Below, one piece after another: positions 1 through 9,298 of a stretch of 38,652 nucleotides of DNA (its first letter is position 1; each line of letters begins with the position of its first letter). Under the pieces are notes generated by a model that did not search any database, had not been told where the DNA came from, and was given only the letters and a program-made list of their open reading frames with translations. A program made the position numbers and the translations under genes. Source of the DNA: Methylobacteriaceae bacterium (GTDB lineage Bacteria; Pseudomonadota; Alphaproteobacteria; Rhizobiales; Beijerinckiaceae); NCBI GenBank assembly GCA_019242655.1, contig JAFAVH010000026.1:1-38652 (forward strand), read 5' to 3'.

Positions 1-1
1 A

Positions 2-3000
2 GACGCCCTGCGCTGGGTCATGGGCGAGAATTCTTTCAAGTCCATGCGCGGCTCGGCGATGGACGACGTGATCTTCTCCGGCTCCGGCAACCGGCCTTCG
101 CGCAACACGGCCGAGGTCCATGTCTTCATCGACAATGCCGAGCGCCAAGCGCCGGCCGCCTTCAACGATACCGATGCGCTGGAAATCTCCCGCCGCATCG
201 AGCGCGACGAGGGATCGACCTATCGCATCAACGGCCGCGAGGTGCGCGCCCGCGACGTGCAGCTGCTCTTTGCCGACGCCTCCACCGGCGCGCGTTCGCC
301 GGCCTTCGTCGGGCAGGGCCGGATCGGCGAGATCATTTCGGCGAAGCCGCAGCAGCGCCGGCGCATCCTCGAAGAGGCTGCCGGTGTCGCGGGCCTGCAT
401 TCGCGCCGCCATGAGGCGGAGCTGCGCCTCAAAGCGGCGCAGGACAACCTGAACCGTCTCGAAGACGTGTTGAAACAGGTCGAGGCGCAGATCGAGAGCC
501 TGAAGAAGCAGGCGCGGCAGGCAACGCGCTACCGCAACCTCGCCGGCGAGATCCGCAAGAACGAGGCGCTGCTCGCGCTCATCCGCCATCGCGAGGCGGC
601 CGTCGGGCTCGGCGAAGCCGAGCGGCGGCTCGAAGCCGATGTGCGCGAAGTGGCCGAGCGCACGACCGCACAGGCGGAGGCGGCGCGGCTGCAGGCGCTG
701 GCCGCGGCCGACCTGCCGGGCTTGCGCGATGCCGAGGCGAAGGCCGGCGCCGCCTTGCAGCGGCTGAACACGGCGCGCGAGCAGCTCGAGGCCGAGGAGC
801 AGCGCGTCCGCGAGCGCATGGCGGAGCTGGAGCGTCGCATCGAACAGCTCGGGCGCGACTTGGAGCGCGAGCGCGCGCTGGTCGAGGACGCAGCCGGAGT
901 GACATCTCGCCTCGAAGCCGAAGATGCCGAGCTCGTCTCTGCCGGCGAGGTGGCCGGCGCGCAGGAAGAGACCGCGCGGGCGCGCGTTGCCGCTTCGAGC
1001 GAGGCGCTGGCGACGGCCGAAGCCGCACTGACCGAGGCGCAAACGGCGCTCGCCGACGCCAAGGCCAAGCGCGCCGCTCTGGAGGCGGCGCTCGGCGAGG
1101 CGCGCGAGCGGCTCGCCCGCGGCGAGGCGGAGCTCACCCGCGTCGACACCGAATTTGCGCTGATCTCGGGCGAGCGCGAGGCGGCCGACATGTCGGCGCT
1201 CTCGGATGCGCTCGCGGCGCATACGGATGACGCGCGCGCCGCCGAGGAACGCGCATCTGCGGCCGAGTCGGCGCACGGCGCGGCGCGTGACGCGGAGACC
1301 GGCATGCGCGGGCCGCTGGCGCAAGCCGAGCAGCGCGCCCAGCGCCTCGAAACCGAAGCGCGCACGCTGTCGAAATTGCTCGAAAGTGGTACCGGCGGAC
1401 TGTGGCCGACGGTGATCGAGCAGATGAGCGTCGATAAGGGCTATGAGGCCGCGGTCGGCGCCGTGCTTGGCGACGATCTCGAAGCCTCGACCGACGCGTC
1501 CGCTCCGGCGCATTGGGCGCTGATCGAAGCTGCGGGCGATCCGCCGCTGCCGCCCGGCGTCGCCTCGCTCGCCGAGCATGTGCAGGCGCCGCCGGCTCTG
1601 GCGCGGCGCCTGGCGCAGATTGGCATCGTGCTGCGCGGCGAAGGCCAGCAGCTGCATACTTTGCTGAAACCCGGACAATGCCTTGTCTCGCGCGAGGGCG
1701 ATCTCTGGCGCTGGGACGGGCTCACCCATGCTGCGGAAGCGCCGACGCCGGCCGTGCGCCGTCTCGCCGAACGCAACCGCCTGCAGGATTTGCTGCGCGA
1801 GGGCGAAGAGGCGCGCGCCGAAGCCGACGAAGCCGCCGCCGCCGCGCAGGCCGCGCGCGCCGACGTCGAGCGCCTCGCCTCCGAAGAGGCGAGCGCACGC
1901 CAATCCCACCGCGCTGCGCGCGCGACACTCGATGAGACGCGCGAGCGTCACGCCGCCGCCGAGCGCCGCCGCGCGCAAGTCGTTGCGCGCCTTGCCGCGC
2001 TCGAAGAGGCGAAGAGCCGTCTCGCCGTCGATCGCGACGAGTTCCGCCGCCGCCGCGACGAGGCGGAAGCGGCGCTGTCCGGCACCGACATTTCGCAAGC
2101 ACTCGCCGCCGATCTCGATCGCGCGCGCGGGACGGCGGCAGAGGCGCGCGCCGAAGCAAGCGAAGCGCGCGCCGCACTCGACGCGCTGCGGCGTGAGGCG
2201 CAAGCGCGCGAGGCGCGGCGCGAGGCGATCGCGCGCGACGCCGCGACTTGGAATGCACGGCGCGAACGTGCGCTCACGCAGATTGGCGAGTTGGAAGCAC
2301 GACGCAGTGAAGCGGAGACCGAGCAGCGCAATCTCGCGGAAGCGCCGGACAATTTCCTGCAGCAGCGCCGCGCGCTGATGTCGCAAACGCAAGCGGCGGA
2401 AGCGGCGCGCCAGGCCGCCGCGGACGCGCTTGCAGCCGGCGAGAGCGCGCTCGCCGACGCCGACCGTCAGGCGCGCGCCGCGCTTGAGGCGATGAGCGGC
2501 GCGCGCGAAGCGCAGGCGCGCAGCGAAGCGCGGCTCGACGCCGCGCGCGAGCGGCTGGCGCAAACGCTGCACGCGATCACGCTCGAACTCGATTGCACGC
2601 CGGAGGATCTTGTCGCGCTCGCGGGCGTGAAGCCCGGCGCCGATTTGCCGGACGCCGCGAGCGTCGAGCAAAAGCTCGACTCGCAGAAGAGCGAACGCGA
2701 GCGCCTCGGCGCCGTCAACTTGCGCGCCGACGAGGAGCTGCAGGAGATCGAAGCCTCGCGCGAGCGCATGATCGCCGAGCGCGACGATTTGAACGAAGCG
2801 ATCAAGAAACTACGCACCGCGATCGGCAATCTCAACAAAGAGGGCCGCGAGCGCCTGCTTGCAGCGTTCGAGCAGGTGAATGCGCATTTCACGGAACTGT
2901 TCACGCTGTTATTCGGCGGCGGCACGGCGGAATTGCAGCTCATCGAATCCGAGGACCCGCTGGAGGCCGGCCTCGACATTTTGGCGCGCCCGCCCGGCAA

Positions 3001-3331
3001 GAAGCCGCAGACGATGACGCTGCTTTCCGGCGGCGAGCAGGCGCTGACCGCGTTGTCGCTGATCTTCGCGGTGTTCCTGACCAACCCGTCGCCGATCTGC
3101 GTGCTCGACGAAGTCGACGCGCCGCTCGACGATTCAAACGTCGAGCGCTTCTGCGATCTCTTGGACGAGATGCGCAAGAAGACCGAGACGCGCTTCGTCA
3201 CGATCACGCACAACCCGATCACGATGGCGCGCATGGACCGGCTGTTCGGCGTGACGATGGCCGAGCGCGGCGTCAGCACGCTCGTGTCGGTCGATCTGCA
3301 GCAGGCCGAGCGGTTTCTGGAGGCGGGGTAG
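2..3331 (+). CDS. smc: Chromosome segregation protein SMC, 5' partial (start lies upstream of the window)
   Basis: ORF is open from the window edge; long coiled-coil regions, hinge-like region (LWPTVIEQMSVDKGYEAAVGAVLGDDLEA), C-terminal ABC signature LSGGEQALTALSLIFA and Walker B CVLDEVDAPLDDSNVERF. Confidence 0.96.
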   Translation, partial: DALRWVMGENSFKSMRGSAMDDVIFSGSGNRPSRNTAEVHVFIDNAERQAPAAFNDTDALEISRRIERDEGSTYRINGREVRARDVQLLFADASTGARSPAFVGQGRIGEIISAKPQQRRRILEEAAGVAGLHSRRHEAELRLKAAQDNLNRLEDVLKQVEAQIESLKKQARQATRYRNLAGEIRKNEALLALIRHREAAVGLGEAERRLEADVREVAERTTAQAEAARLQALAAADLPGLRDAEAKAGAALQRLNTAREQLEAEEQRVRERMAELERRIEQLGRDLERERALVEDAAGVTSRLEAEDAELVSAGEVAGAQEETARARVAASSEALATAEAALTEAQTALADAKAKRAALEAALGEARERLARGEAELTRVDTEFALISGEREAADMSALSDALAAHTDDARAAEERASAAESAHGAARDAETGMRGPLAQAEQRAQRLETEARTLSKLLESGTGGLWPTVIEQMSVDKGYEAAVGAVLGDDLEASTDASAPAHWALIEAAGDPPLPPGVASLAEHVQAPPALARRLAQIGIVLRGEGQQLHTLLKPGQCLVSREGDLWRWDGLTHAAEAPTPAVRRLAERNRLQDLLREGEEARAEADEAAAAAQAARADVERLASEEASARQSHRAARATLDETRERHAAAERRRAQVVARLAALEEAKSRLAVDRDEFRRRRDEAEAALSGTDISQALAADLDRARGTAAEARAEASEARAALDALRREAQAREARREAIARDAATWNARRERALTQIGELEARRSEAETEQRNLAEAPDNFLQQRRALMSQTQAAEAARQAAADALAAGESALADADRQARAALEAMSGAREAQARSEARLDAARERLAQTLHAITLELDCTPEDLVALAGVKPGADLPDAASVEQKLDSQKSERERLGAVNLRADEELQEIEASRERMIAERDDLNEAIKKLRTAIGNLNKEGRERLLAAFEQVNAHFTELFTLLFGGGTAELQLIESEDPLEAGLDILARPPGKKPQTMTLLSGGEQALTALSLIFAVFLTNPSPICVLDEVDAPLDDSNVERFCDLLDEMRKKTETRFVTITHNPITMARMDRLFGVTMAERGVSTLVSVDLQQAERFLEAG

Positions 3332-3351
3332 CGCGCGTCACAAGCGCGCGA

Positions 3352-3777
3352 TCACGCCCGCCGGTATCCCGCGAGACTCGAGTCCGGCACGTCCGGCAGG
3401 TTGACGATGATGTTCTCCGGCGAGCGGCAGGCGATCCACCACGCGTCTTCGCTCGTGCTCATATTGGCTTCGAGATGCGGCAGGAACGGCGGCACGAACA
3501 TGAAGTCGCCGGCCGCGAGATCGACGAACTCCTTGTAGTTCTCGCCGAAATAGATGCGCGCGCGACCTGACATGAGATAGGCGCCCGTTTCCGCCTCGCC
3601 GTGATGATGCGGCAGCGAGCGAAAACCCGGTTTGTTGCCGGCCTTGCCGAACCAGAGCTTTGTTGCCGACGTGTGCTGCGGCCCGACGCCGGTGACGAAG
3701 GCGAGGCCGCCCGATTGATTGGTGCCCGTTCCCTCCTCACCGCCGCGCGTGACGATCGGCCGATCGCTTGCGGTCAT
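3352..3777 (-). CDS. Cupin domain-containing protein
   Basis: Cupin motif LPHHHGEAETGAYLMSGRARIYFGE...AGDFMFVPPFLPHLEAN; start MTASDRPIV chosen over the longer track ORF. Confidence 0.85.
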   Translation of the reverse strand: MTASDRPIVTRGGEEGTGTNQSGGLAFVTGVGPQHTSATKLWFGKAGNKPGFRSLPHHHGEAETGAYLMSGRARIYFGENYKEFVDLAAGDFMFVPPFLPHLEANMSTSEDAWWIACRSPENIIVNLPDVPDSSLAGYRRA

Positions 3778-3865
3778 GATGGCTCCATTCGCGCGGGCCG
3801 AATGCCTCGGGACCGCTCGTGATTGGATAAGTGGGCCACTCAAATCGCGACCCTGCCGCCTAACA

Positions 3866-3926
3866 TTCGTGTGACGAGCGAGCTGTTTCGTTCGACCTTT
3901 AGTACGCCGAGCGGTTTTTGAAGTAG
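3866..3926 (+). pseudogene. Probable decayed duplicate of the smc 3' terminus
   Basis: Reads D-E-R-A-V-S-F-D-L-*-Y-A-E-R-F-L-K-* against the smc tail A-E-R-G-V-(STLV)-S-V-D-L-Q-Q-A-E-R-F-L-E-A-G-*; exact 12-mer gccgagcggttt at 3305 and 3906, many of the differences at third codon positions. Confidence 0.5.
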
Positions 3927-3977
3927 CGACAGACTTGTTACAGGAACTCGCGGTTCTACGAAACGCTTAATTGCACC

Positions 3978-4727
3978 CTAGCGTCCGGATACCGGAATTG
4001 GCACACGCGCCCTCGTTCCAGTTTCGTCAAACCCTTTGGGGGGCACAAAAACGCGATCGTGATAAATAAGATGTTGGCGGGCAGCTGCTTCCGTATCCTC
4101 AAACAAATCAACTTGGGAAGGATGTCGGATCGCTACCCGCGGCTCATCTGGCATTTCGTCGCTCGGCAACTGTTCCTGGAGCGGTGGAATGTTCTCGAAC
4201 CGGAGCGCCTTACCCAGCTTCGTCGCTTCGTCCTCGGTCAAATCTTTCTTGATCTCGTCAAACTGCCTTTGGACAACTTCTAACTGCTGCTCTCGCACGC
4301 TTTTGCTAAGACGTGGCAAAACCTCATTGAGTTCCTCCAGCCGTTTGGATAACCGCAAGATTTTCCCCGGTGTTTTTGTGCGTCGCTCCACCCGAAATAT
4401 CTGACTCTCTCTAGGTTTAGCCTCTTCAATAAAAGTCTTCGATATCCATTCAGAAAAGACTTTTGCGTCGTGTACGGCTTCGATCGCGGTATCTTTGAAT
4501 CCTTTATATCCACCAATGAAACTGAGCCATGCAATAGTTCCGAGGACGCCAGCCCGCAAAAAGACCGAACCTTCGTCGATCCTTATATCTACCCACACAT
4601 TTCCACGATAAATTTCCCGCACCGCTTCAATTGCAGCTGCTTTTGTGCCTTCCCCAAATCTCCACAATGTCTGTGGGTCGGCTTCGTAGCGCCGCAAATG
4701 CACGTACGCCTGTGCTAATTGCGCCAT
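3978..4727 (-). CDS. Hypothetical protein with one predicted TM segment and a charged C-terminal region
   Basis: 249-aa ORF; hydrophobic VFLRAGVLGTIAWLSFIGGY followed by charged helical sequence; in the AT-richer island. Confidence 0.7.
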   Translation of the reverse strand: MAQLAQAYVHLRRYEADPQTLWRFGEGTKAAAIEAVREIYRGNVWVDIRIDEGSVFLRAGVLGTIAWLSFIGGYKGFKDTAIEAVHDAKVFSEWISKTFIEEAKPRESQIFRVERRTKTPGKILRLSKRLEELNEVLPRLSKSVREQQLEVVQRQFDEIKKDLTEDEATKLGKALRFENIPPLQEQLPSDEMPDEPRVAIRHPSQVDLFEDTEAAARQHLIYHDRVFVPPKGFDETGTRARVPIPVSGR

Positions 4728-4787
4728 TTATTTCTCCTGAAGTGTTGTCATTCTTCAGCGAACGCCAATTTGCGCTGAAGCGATTTT

Positions 4788-5285
4788 CTAACCAGAGACA
4801 AACCTCAAAAGCCGCCGCCAAGGGGAGGTGAAATACGGTTGATTTCTTCGCCAGCGATCCGTCATCGTAACGAGAAAGCACCAGGTTTGCGCATCTAATC
4901 GAGCGTCCTGTCGAAATGTGGATTCTAGAAGATTCTGCACTCGGTTATGCACGATCGCGCAGAGGTGGTCTTTCGCGAGCTGCTCAATGTAAAGACCCTG
5001 CACGACACCGATTGCAATGCCATCCAGATAATTCAGCAAAAGGATCGCGTCAGACGCCAATGCCTCACATTCTGGTCTCCCCGGAGTGCCATTACGAAAA
5101 CCTTGATAAATCGCGCTATTTGCCTTGGCTACTTGGGCATTCAACTCGAATTGACTGCAAATTTCTAACGTCTTCCATCGCCGGTTCTCGGCACGCGTCC
5201 GCCGATAGGCGAGAAACGCGATCATGCCTGCGATGATTGCAAGAAGCGGCTGGGGTTTGAGAAGCTCTACGAAAAACGCATTCAT
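4788..5285 (-). CDS. Hypothetical small membrane-anchored protein (DUF4760-like by eye)
   Basis: 165 aa; N-terminal TM LLAIIAGMIAFLAYRRTRAENRRWKTLE; same strand and 60 nt upstream of 3978..4727. Confidence 0.7.
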   Translation of the reverse strand: MNAFFVELLKPQPLLAIIAGMIAFLAYRRTRAENRRWKTLEICSQFELNAQVAKANSAIYQGFRNGTPGRPECEALASDAILLLNYLDGIAIGVVQGLYIEQLAKDHLCAIVHNRVQNLLESTFRQDARLDAQTWCFLVTMTDRWRRNQPYFTSPWRRLLRFVSG

Positions 5286-5451
5286 CGCTACCTCAGACTA
5301 CACACGTTCTGCACGCCCCCGAGTTGGATAGCGTGAGAAGGCATGTCGTACTAGGGGTTGTGGTCGCATCCTTTGCGAAAAGGATTGTATGTTCATTTAC
5401 CCCCACCACCCCCGTCCGCTACAACGCACCTCAACACCCCAAGGAAACCCC

Positions 5452-6516
5452 ATGCGCTCATACGACGTCACCGTCTTCGACACGCCTTTGCAGATGCGCG
5501 AGCAGCCGACGCCACAGCCGAGCGGCGAGGAAGTGCTCGTCAAGGTGACGGCCGCCGGCGTCTGCCATAGCGACCTGCATATCTGCGAAGGCTTCTTCGA
5601 TCTCGGCGGCGGCAAAAAACTCGAAATGGGCGCGCGCGGCGTCAACCTGCCGCTTACGATGGGCCACGAGATCGCCGGCGAGATCGTCTCTGCCGGCCCG
5701 GACAGCGCGCCGGTGAATGCGGGGCAGAAGGTCGTCGTCTTCCCCTGGATCGGCTGCGGCAAATGCCCGATCTGCCAGCGCGGCGACGAGCAGAATTGTT
5801 CGCGGCCGCGCTCGCTCGGCATCTATCGCGGCGGCGGTTATGCGACGCACGTGCTCGTGCCGCATGCGCGCTACCTGCTCGACATGGGCGACCTGAAGCC
5901 CGAAGTCGCCGCGCCCTATGCCTGCTCCGGCCTCACCACCTACAGCGCGCTGAAGAAAATCGATCCGCGCGTGCTCAAAGAGGAGCCGATCCTGATCATC
6001 GGCGCCGGCGGCTTGGGCTTGATGTGCCTCGGCATCATGAAGGCGCTCGGTGCGCATGGCGCCATCGTTGCCGACATCGATGCCGGCAAGCGCGACGCTG
6101 CAATGAAAGCGGGGGCGCTGGCGGTGGTCGATCCGCGCGCGCCCGACGCGGTGAAGCAGATCCGCGCGCTGTCGCGCGACGGGTTCGGGGTCTACGGCGC
6201 GATCGACTATGTCGGCGCGACCTCGACGGTGCAGCTCGGCATCGATTCGACGATCAAGGGCGGTCATGTCGTCGTCGTCGGCCTGATCGGTGGCGAGATC
6301 ACCATCTCGACGCCGTTGTTGCCGCAGAAGGCGTTGAAGCTGCAGGGCTCTTATGTCGGGTCGCTGCAGGAGTTGCGCGAGCTTTTGGAGATCGCGCGCG
6401 CGGGACGCATTCCGCAGGTGCCGACGACGACGCGGCCGCTCGAAGAGGCGAACGCGGCTCTGGACGATCTCCGCCAGGGCCGCGTCATCGGGCGGCAGGT
6501 TCTGGTCGCGGCGTAA
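5452..6516 (+). CDS. Zinc-dependent alcohol dehydrogenase family protein
   Basis: Zn-ADH motifs GVCHSDLHICEG, GHEIAGEIVSAG, structural Zn CGKCPICQRGDEQNC, Rossmann GAGGLGLM; ATG at 5452 preferred over 5389. Confidence 0.93.
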   Translation: MRSYDVTVFDTPLQMREQPTPQPSGEEVLVKVTAAGVCHSDLHICEGFFDLGGGKKLEMGARGVNLPLTMGHEIAGEIVSAGPDSAPVNAGQKVVVFPWIGCGKCPICQRGDEQNCSRPRSLGIYRGGGYATHVLVPHARYLLDMGDLKPEVAAPYACSGLTTYSALKKIDPRVLKEEPILIIGAGGLGLMCLGIMKALGAHGAIVADIDAGKRDAAMKAGALAVVDPRAPDAVKQIRALSRDGFGVYGAIDYVGATSTVQLGIDSTIKGGHVVVVGLIGGEITISTPLLPQKALKLQGSYVGSLQELRELLEIARAGRIPQVPTTTRPLEEANAALDDLRQGRVIGRQVLVAA

Positions 6517-6534
6517 GCTTGACAGGAGACGCGC

Positions 6535-6891
6535 GTGGCGAATAACGACGGCGGCGACGTGGGCGACCGCGATCTCAGGGCGCGGATGGATGCGCTGTCG
6601 GCTCGGATCGAGGCGCAGCGGGGGAAGCCAGCGGCAGGCGAGCACGTACCGACGGAAACGGAGGGCTCGGCGCGCGGCTGGCAGAAGGCGATGAGCCTCG
6701 GCTTTCGCGTGGTGAGCGAGCTTGTCGCCGGCATCATTGTCGGCGGCGGGATCGGTTACCTCCTCGACAAGTGGCTCGGCACGAAGCCGTTCCTCTTGAT
6801 CCTGTTCGGGCTTTTGGGGACGGCGGGCGGTTTCTGGAACATCATCCGCTCAACGTCGATGCCGTTGAGCGGGCCGCCGCGCCAAGGTTGA
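6535..6891 (+). CDS. atpI: ATP synthase assembly protein AtpI
   Basis: Two TM helices (GIIVGGGIGYLLDKWLGTKPFLLILFGLLGTAGGFWNI) directly upstream of atpB; GTG start. Confidence 0.9.
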   Translation: MANNDGGDVGDRDLRARMDALSARIEAQRGKPAAGEHVPTETEGSARGWQKAMSLGFRVVSELVAGIIVGGGIGYLLDKWLGTKPFLLILFGLLGTAGGFWNIIRSTSMPLSGPPRQG

Positions 6892-6961
6892 TTTTCGCGC
6901 CCAACTTGGTCATCAAGGCGCGCGCTTCTGCAGGAGGCGCAGAAGAAGGAGACGAGAAAAC

Positions 6962-7720
6962 GTGGCCAGCGGCACCGCGATCAATCCGATCGAGCAGTTT
7001 GAATTGTCGCGCTGGGTGCCGATCCACGTGTTCGGCAGGGATTTCTCCTTCACCAATGCCTCTTTCTATATGCTGCTCTCGGTCGCGCTGATCTCTTTCG
7101 TCATGATCGTGGGCTCGCGTCAGCGCGCGCTCGTGCCGGGGCGGCTGCAGGGCATGGCCGAGATGGCGCACGACTTCGTCGCCGACATGCTGCAATCGAC
7201 AACCGGTAAAGAGGGCATGCGGTTCTTCCCGTTCGTCTTCTGCCTGTTCATGTTCATCCTGTTCGCCAACGTGATCAGCCTCGTGCCCTACACGTTCTCG
7301 GTGACGGCGCAGATCATCATCACCGTCATCATGTCGCTGACGGTGTTCTTCCTCGTCATCATCTTCGGGATCGCCAAGAACGGCGTGCACTTCTTCAAGC
7401 TGTTCGTGCCGCCGGGCGTGCCGATCTACATTTTGCCGCTGGTCGTCGCGATCGAGATCATCTCATTCTTCTCGCGGCCGGTCAGCCATTCCGTCCGTCT
7501 CTTTGCCAACATGCTCGCCGGCCACATCACGCTGCAGGTTTTCGGCGCCTTCGTGCTGCTTCTGCTCGGCGGCGGCTTCTGGGCGGCGATCGCGCCGCTG
7601 CCATTCGTCATGACATTGGCAATGCTGGCGCTCGAACTGCTCGTTGCGTTCCTGCAGGCTTACGTCTTCGCGATGCTCACCTGCATGTATCTCAACGATG
7701 CTCTGCATCCCGGCCATTAG
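6962..7720 (+). CDS. atpB: F0F1 ATP synthase subunit a
   Basis: Motifs RLFANMLAGH and LLVAFLQAYVFAMLTCMYLNDALHPGH; operon position; GTG start. Confidence 0.97.
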   Translation: MASGTAINPIEQFELSRWVPIHVFGRDFSFTNASFYMLLSVALISFVMIVGSRQRALVPGRLQGMAEMAHDFVADMLQSTTGKEGMRFFPFVFCLFMFILFANVISLVPYTFSVTAQIIITVIMSLTVFFLVIIFGIAKNGVHFFKLFVPPGVPIYILPLVVAIEIISFFSRPVSHSVRLFANMLAGHITLQVFGAFVLLLLGGGFWAAIAPLPFVMTLAMLALELLVAFLQAYVFAMLTCMYLNDALHPGH

Positions 7721-7792
7721 CGCTCGAACAAATCTCAACCTCTTCAGCACCAACGCAAGCTCACGCAAGCGTCTTCAACGAAGGAAAGTAGA

Positions 7793-8020
7793 ATGGATCC
7801 TGTAGCTGCTAAATATATTGGCGCCGGTCTCGCCGCCATCGGTACGGGCGCCGCCGCGGTCGGCGTCGGCACGCTGTTCGGCCACTTCTTGAACGGCGCC
7901 TTGCGCAATCCGTCGGCCGTCGAAGGCCAGTTCGGCCGCCTGATCTTCGGCTTCGCGGTGACGGAAGCGCTCGGCATTTTCGCCCTGCTCATCTCGTTCC
8001 TGCTGCTCTTCGCGGTCTGA
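7793..8020 (+). CDS. atpE: F0F1 ATP synthase subunit c
   Basis: 75-aa helical hairpin, [22 protein letters not shown]...LRNPSA...[19 protein letters not shown]. Confidence 0.97.
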   Translation: MDPVAAKYIGAGLAAIGTGAAAVGVGTLFGHFLNGALRNPSAVEGQFGRLIFGFAVTEALGIFALLISFLLLFAV

Positions 8021-8085
8021 TGCAGGGTCAATCTCATCTTGCGCGGCGGGGTCTTGGCGGCCCCGCGAGCGCCGGGATTTGAGCA

Positions 8086-8625
8086 ATGGCGACGGAAACA
8101 ACGAGCGAAGTTCATCACGAAGGCGGGCACGAAGCGTTCCCGCCCTTCGATGCGCAGCATTACCCCTCGCAGATCTTCTGGTTCGTGGTCGCGTTCGCGA
8201 TTCTCTACGTTCTGATGTCGCGCATCGCGCTGCCGCGCGTCGGCGAGATCAAGAAGAAGCGCAGCGACACGATCGCGAATGAGCTCGACCAGGCGCAAAA
8301 GCTGCAGGCGCAGGCGGACGCCGCCGGCGCCGCTTATGAAAAGACGCTCGCCGACGCGAAGGCGCGCGCCCAAAGCGTTGCGCAGGACATGCATGCAAAG
8401 CTCGCCGCGGAGACGGCGAGCAAGCGCCATGAGCTCGAAGCCGATCTCAATCAGCGGCTCGCCGCCGCGGAGGCGCAGATCAAAGACACAAAAGAGAAGG
8501 CGATGAGCAATGTCGGCACGATCGCCCGCGACGCAGCAGCGGCAATCGTGCAGCATCTGACCGGCCGTCCTGCCGACGTGAATGCGATCGCGCGCGCGCA
8601 AAGCGAAGGCGGGGGCCGCTCGTGA
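8086..8625 (+). CDS. atpF': F0F1 ATP synthase subunit b' (atpG/atpX-type)
   Basis: N-terminal TM FWFVVAFAILYVLMSRIALPRVGEI and long helix; first of two tandem b-type genes, as usual in alphaproteobacteria. Confidence 0.92.
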   Translation: MATETTSEVHHEGGHEAFPPFDAQHYPSQIFWFVVAFAILYVLMSRIALPRVGEIKKKRSDTIANELDQAQKLQAQADAAGAAYEKTLADAKARAQSVAQDMHAKLAAETASKRHELEADLNQRLAAAEAQIKDTKEKAMSNVGTIARDAAAAIVQHLTGRPADVNAIARAQSEGGGRS

Positions 8626-9107
8626 GTTGGGACGCCGAACTTTTCGTCGCGCTTGCGTTTCTCTTGTTTGTCGGGGCCGTGATCTATTTCGGCCTCCACA
8701 ACAAGATCAACGAGATGCTCGACGCGCGCGCCGCGACGATCAAGACGGAGCTCGACGAAGCCGCGCGTCTGCGCGCGGAAGCGGCAGCGCTCCTGCAATC
8801 GTTCGAGCAGAAGAAAGTCGCGGCTGAGGCCGAGGCCGAAACCATCGTTGCTCAGGCGCGCGCCGAGGCCGAGCTCATCGCCAAGGAAGCGCATCAGCGG
8901 ATGGCGGAGTTCGTCGAGCGCCGCAAGCAGCAGGCCGAGCAGAAGATCGTGATGGCCGAACAGCAGGCGACGGCCGATGTGCGCGCCGCTGCGGCGGACG
9001 CGGCCGTGCGTGCGGCGACGGTCGTGCTTCGCGATGAAGCCAAGGGCGACGTCGGCGACAAGCTCGTGAGCGACGGCATTTCCGGACTGAAGGCGCTCGC
9101 GCATTAA
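8622..9107 (+). CDS. atpF: F0F1 ATP synthase subunit b
   Basis: N-terminal TM ELFVALAFLLFVGAVIYFGL and long charged helix; 4-nt overlap with preceding gene. Confidence 0.93.
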   Translation: MSWDAELFVALAFLLFVGAVIYFGLHNKINEMLDARAATIKTELDEAARLRAEAAALLQSFEQKKVAAEAEAETIVAQARAEAELIAKEAHQRMAEFVERRKQQAEQKIVMAEQQATADVRAAAADAAVRAATVVLRDEAKGDVGDKLVSDGISGLKALAH

Positions 9108-9126
9108 TCGCGCCGCACATAGAATG

Positions 9127-9178
9127 CGTCATTGCGAGCGGAGCGAAACAATCGGCTATGGCCGACTTCGCATGACGC
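9127..9178. repeat. Possible degenerate dispersed repeat of the gtcattgcgagcg..gcgaa.caatc type
   Basis: cgtcattgcgagcggagcgaaacaatcgg followed by imperfect inverted tail cttctcgcgatgatg, in the intergenic region after atpF. Confidence 0.35.
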
Positions 9179-9298
9179 TTCTCGCGATGATGTTGAACTA
9201 TACAAGCCTCAATTCCGTAAATGCACGCGGGAACCCAAACAGCACCTCCCGATTGACTTGTGATGCTTGGCAAAAGCGTCCCTAGGGAGGAGCACGCC

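Noticed and set aside
529-1365. Long antisense ORF inside smc (278 aa) and similar Ala/Arg/Ser-rich ORFs on both strands of smc
   Set aside because: High-GC coding DNA yields long shadow ORFs; translations are low-complexity and smc is unambiguous on the plus strand.
5458-6645. 395-aa minus-strand ORF antisense to the Zn alcohol dehydrogenase
   Set aside because: Shadow ORF rich in R/D/H; the plus-strand ADH carries clear family motifs.
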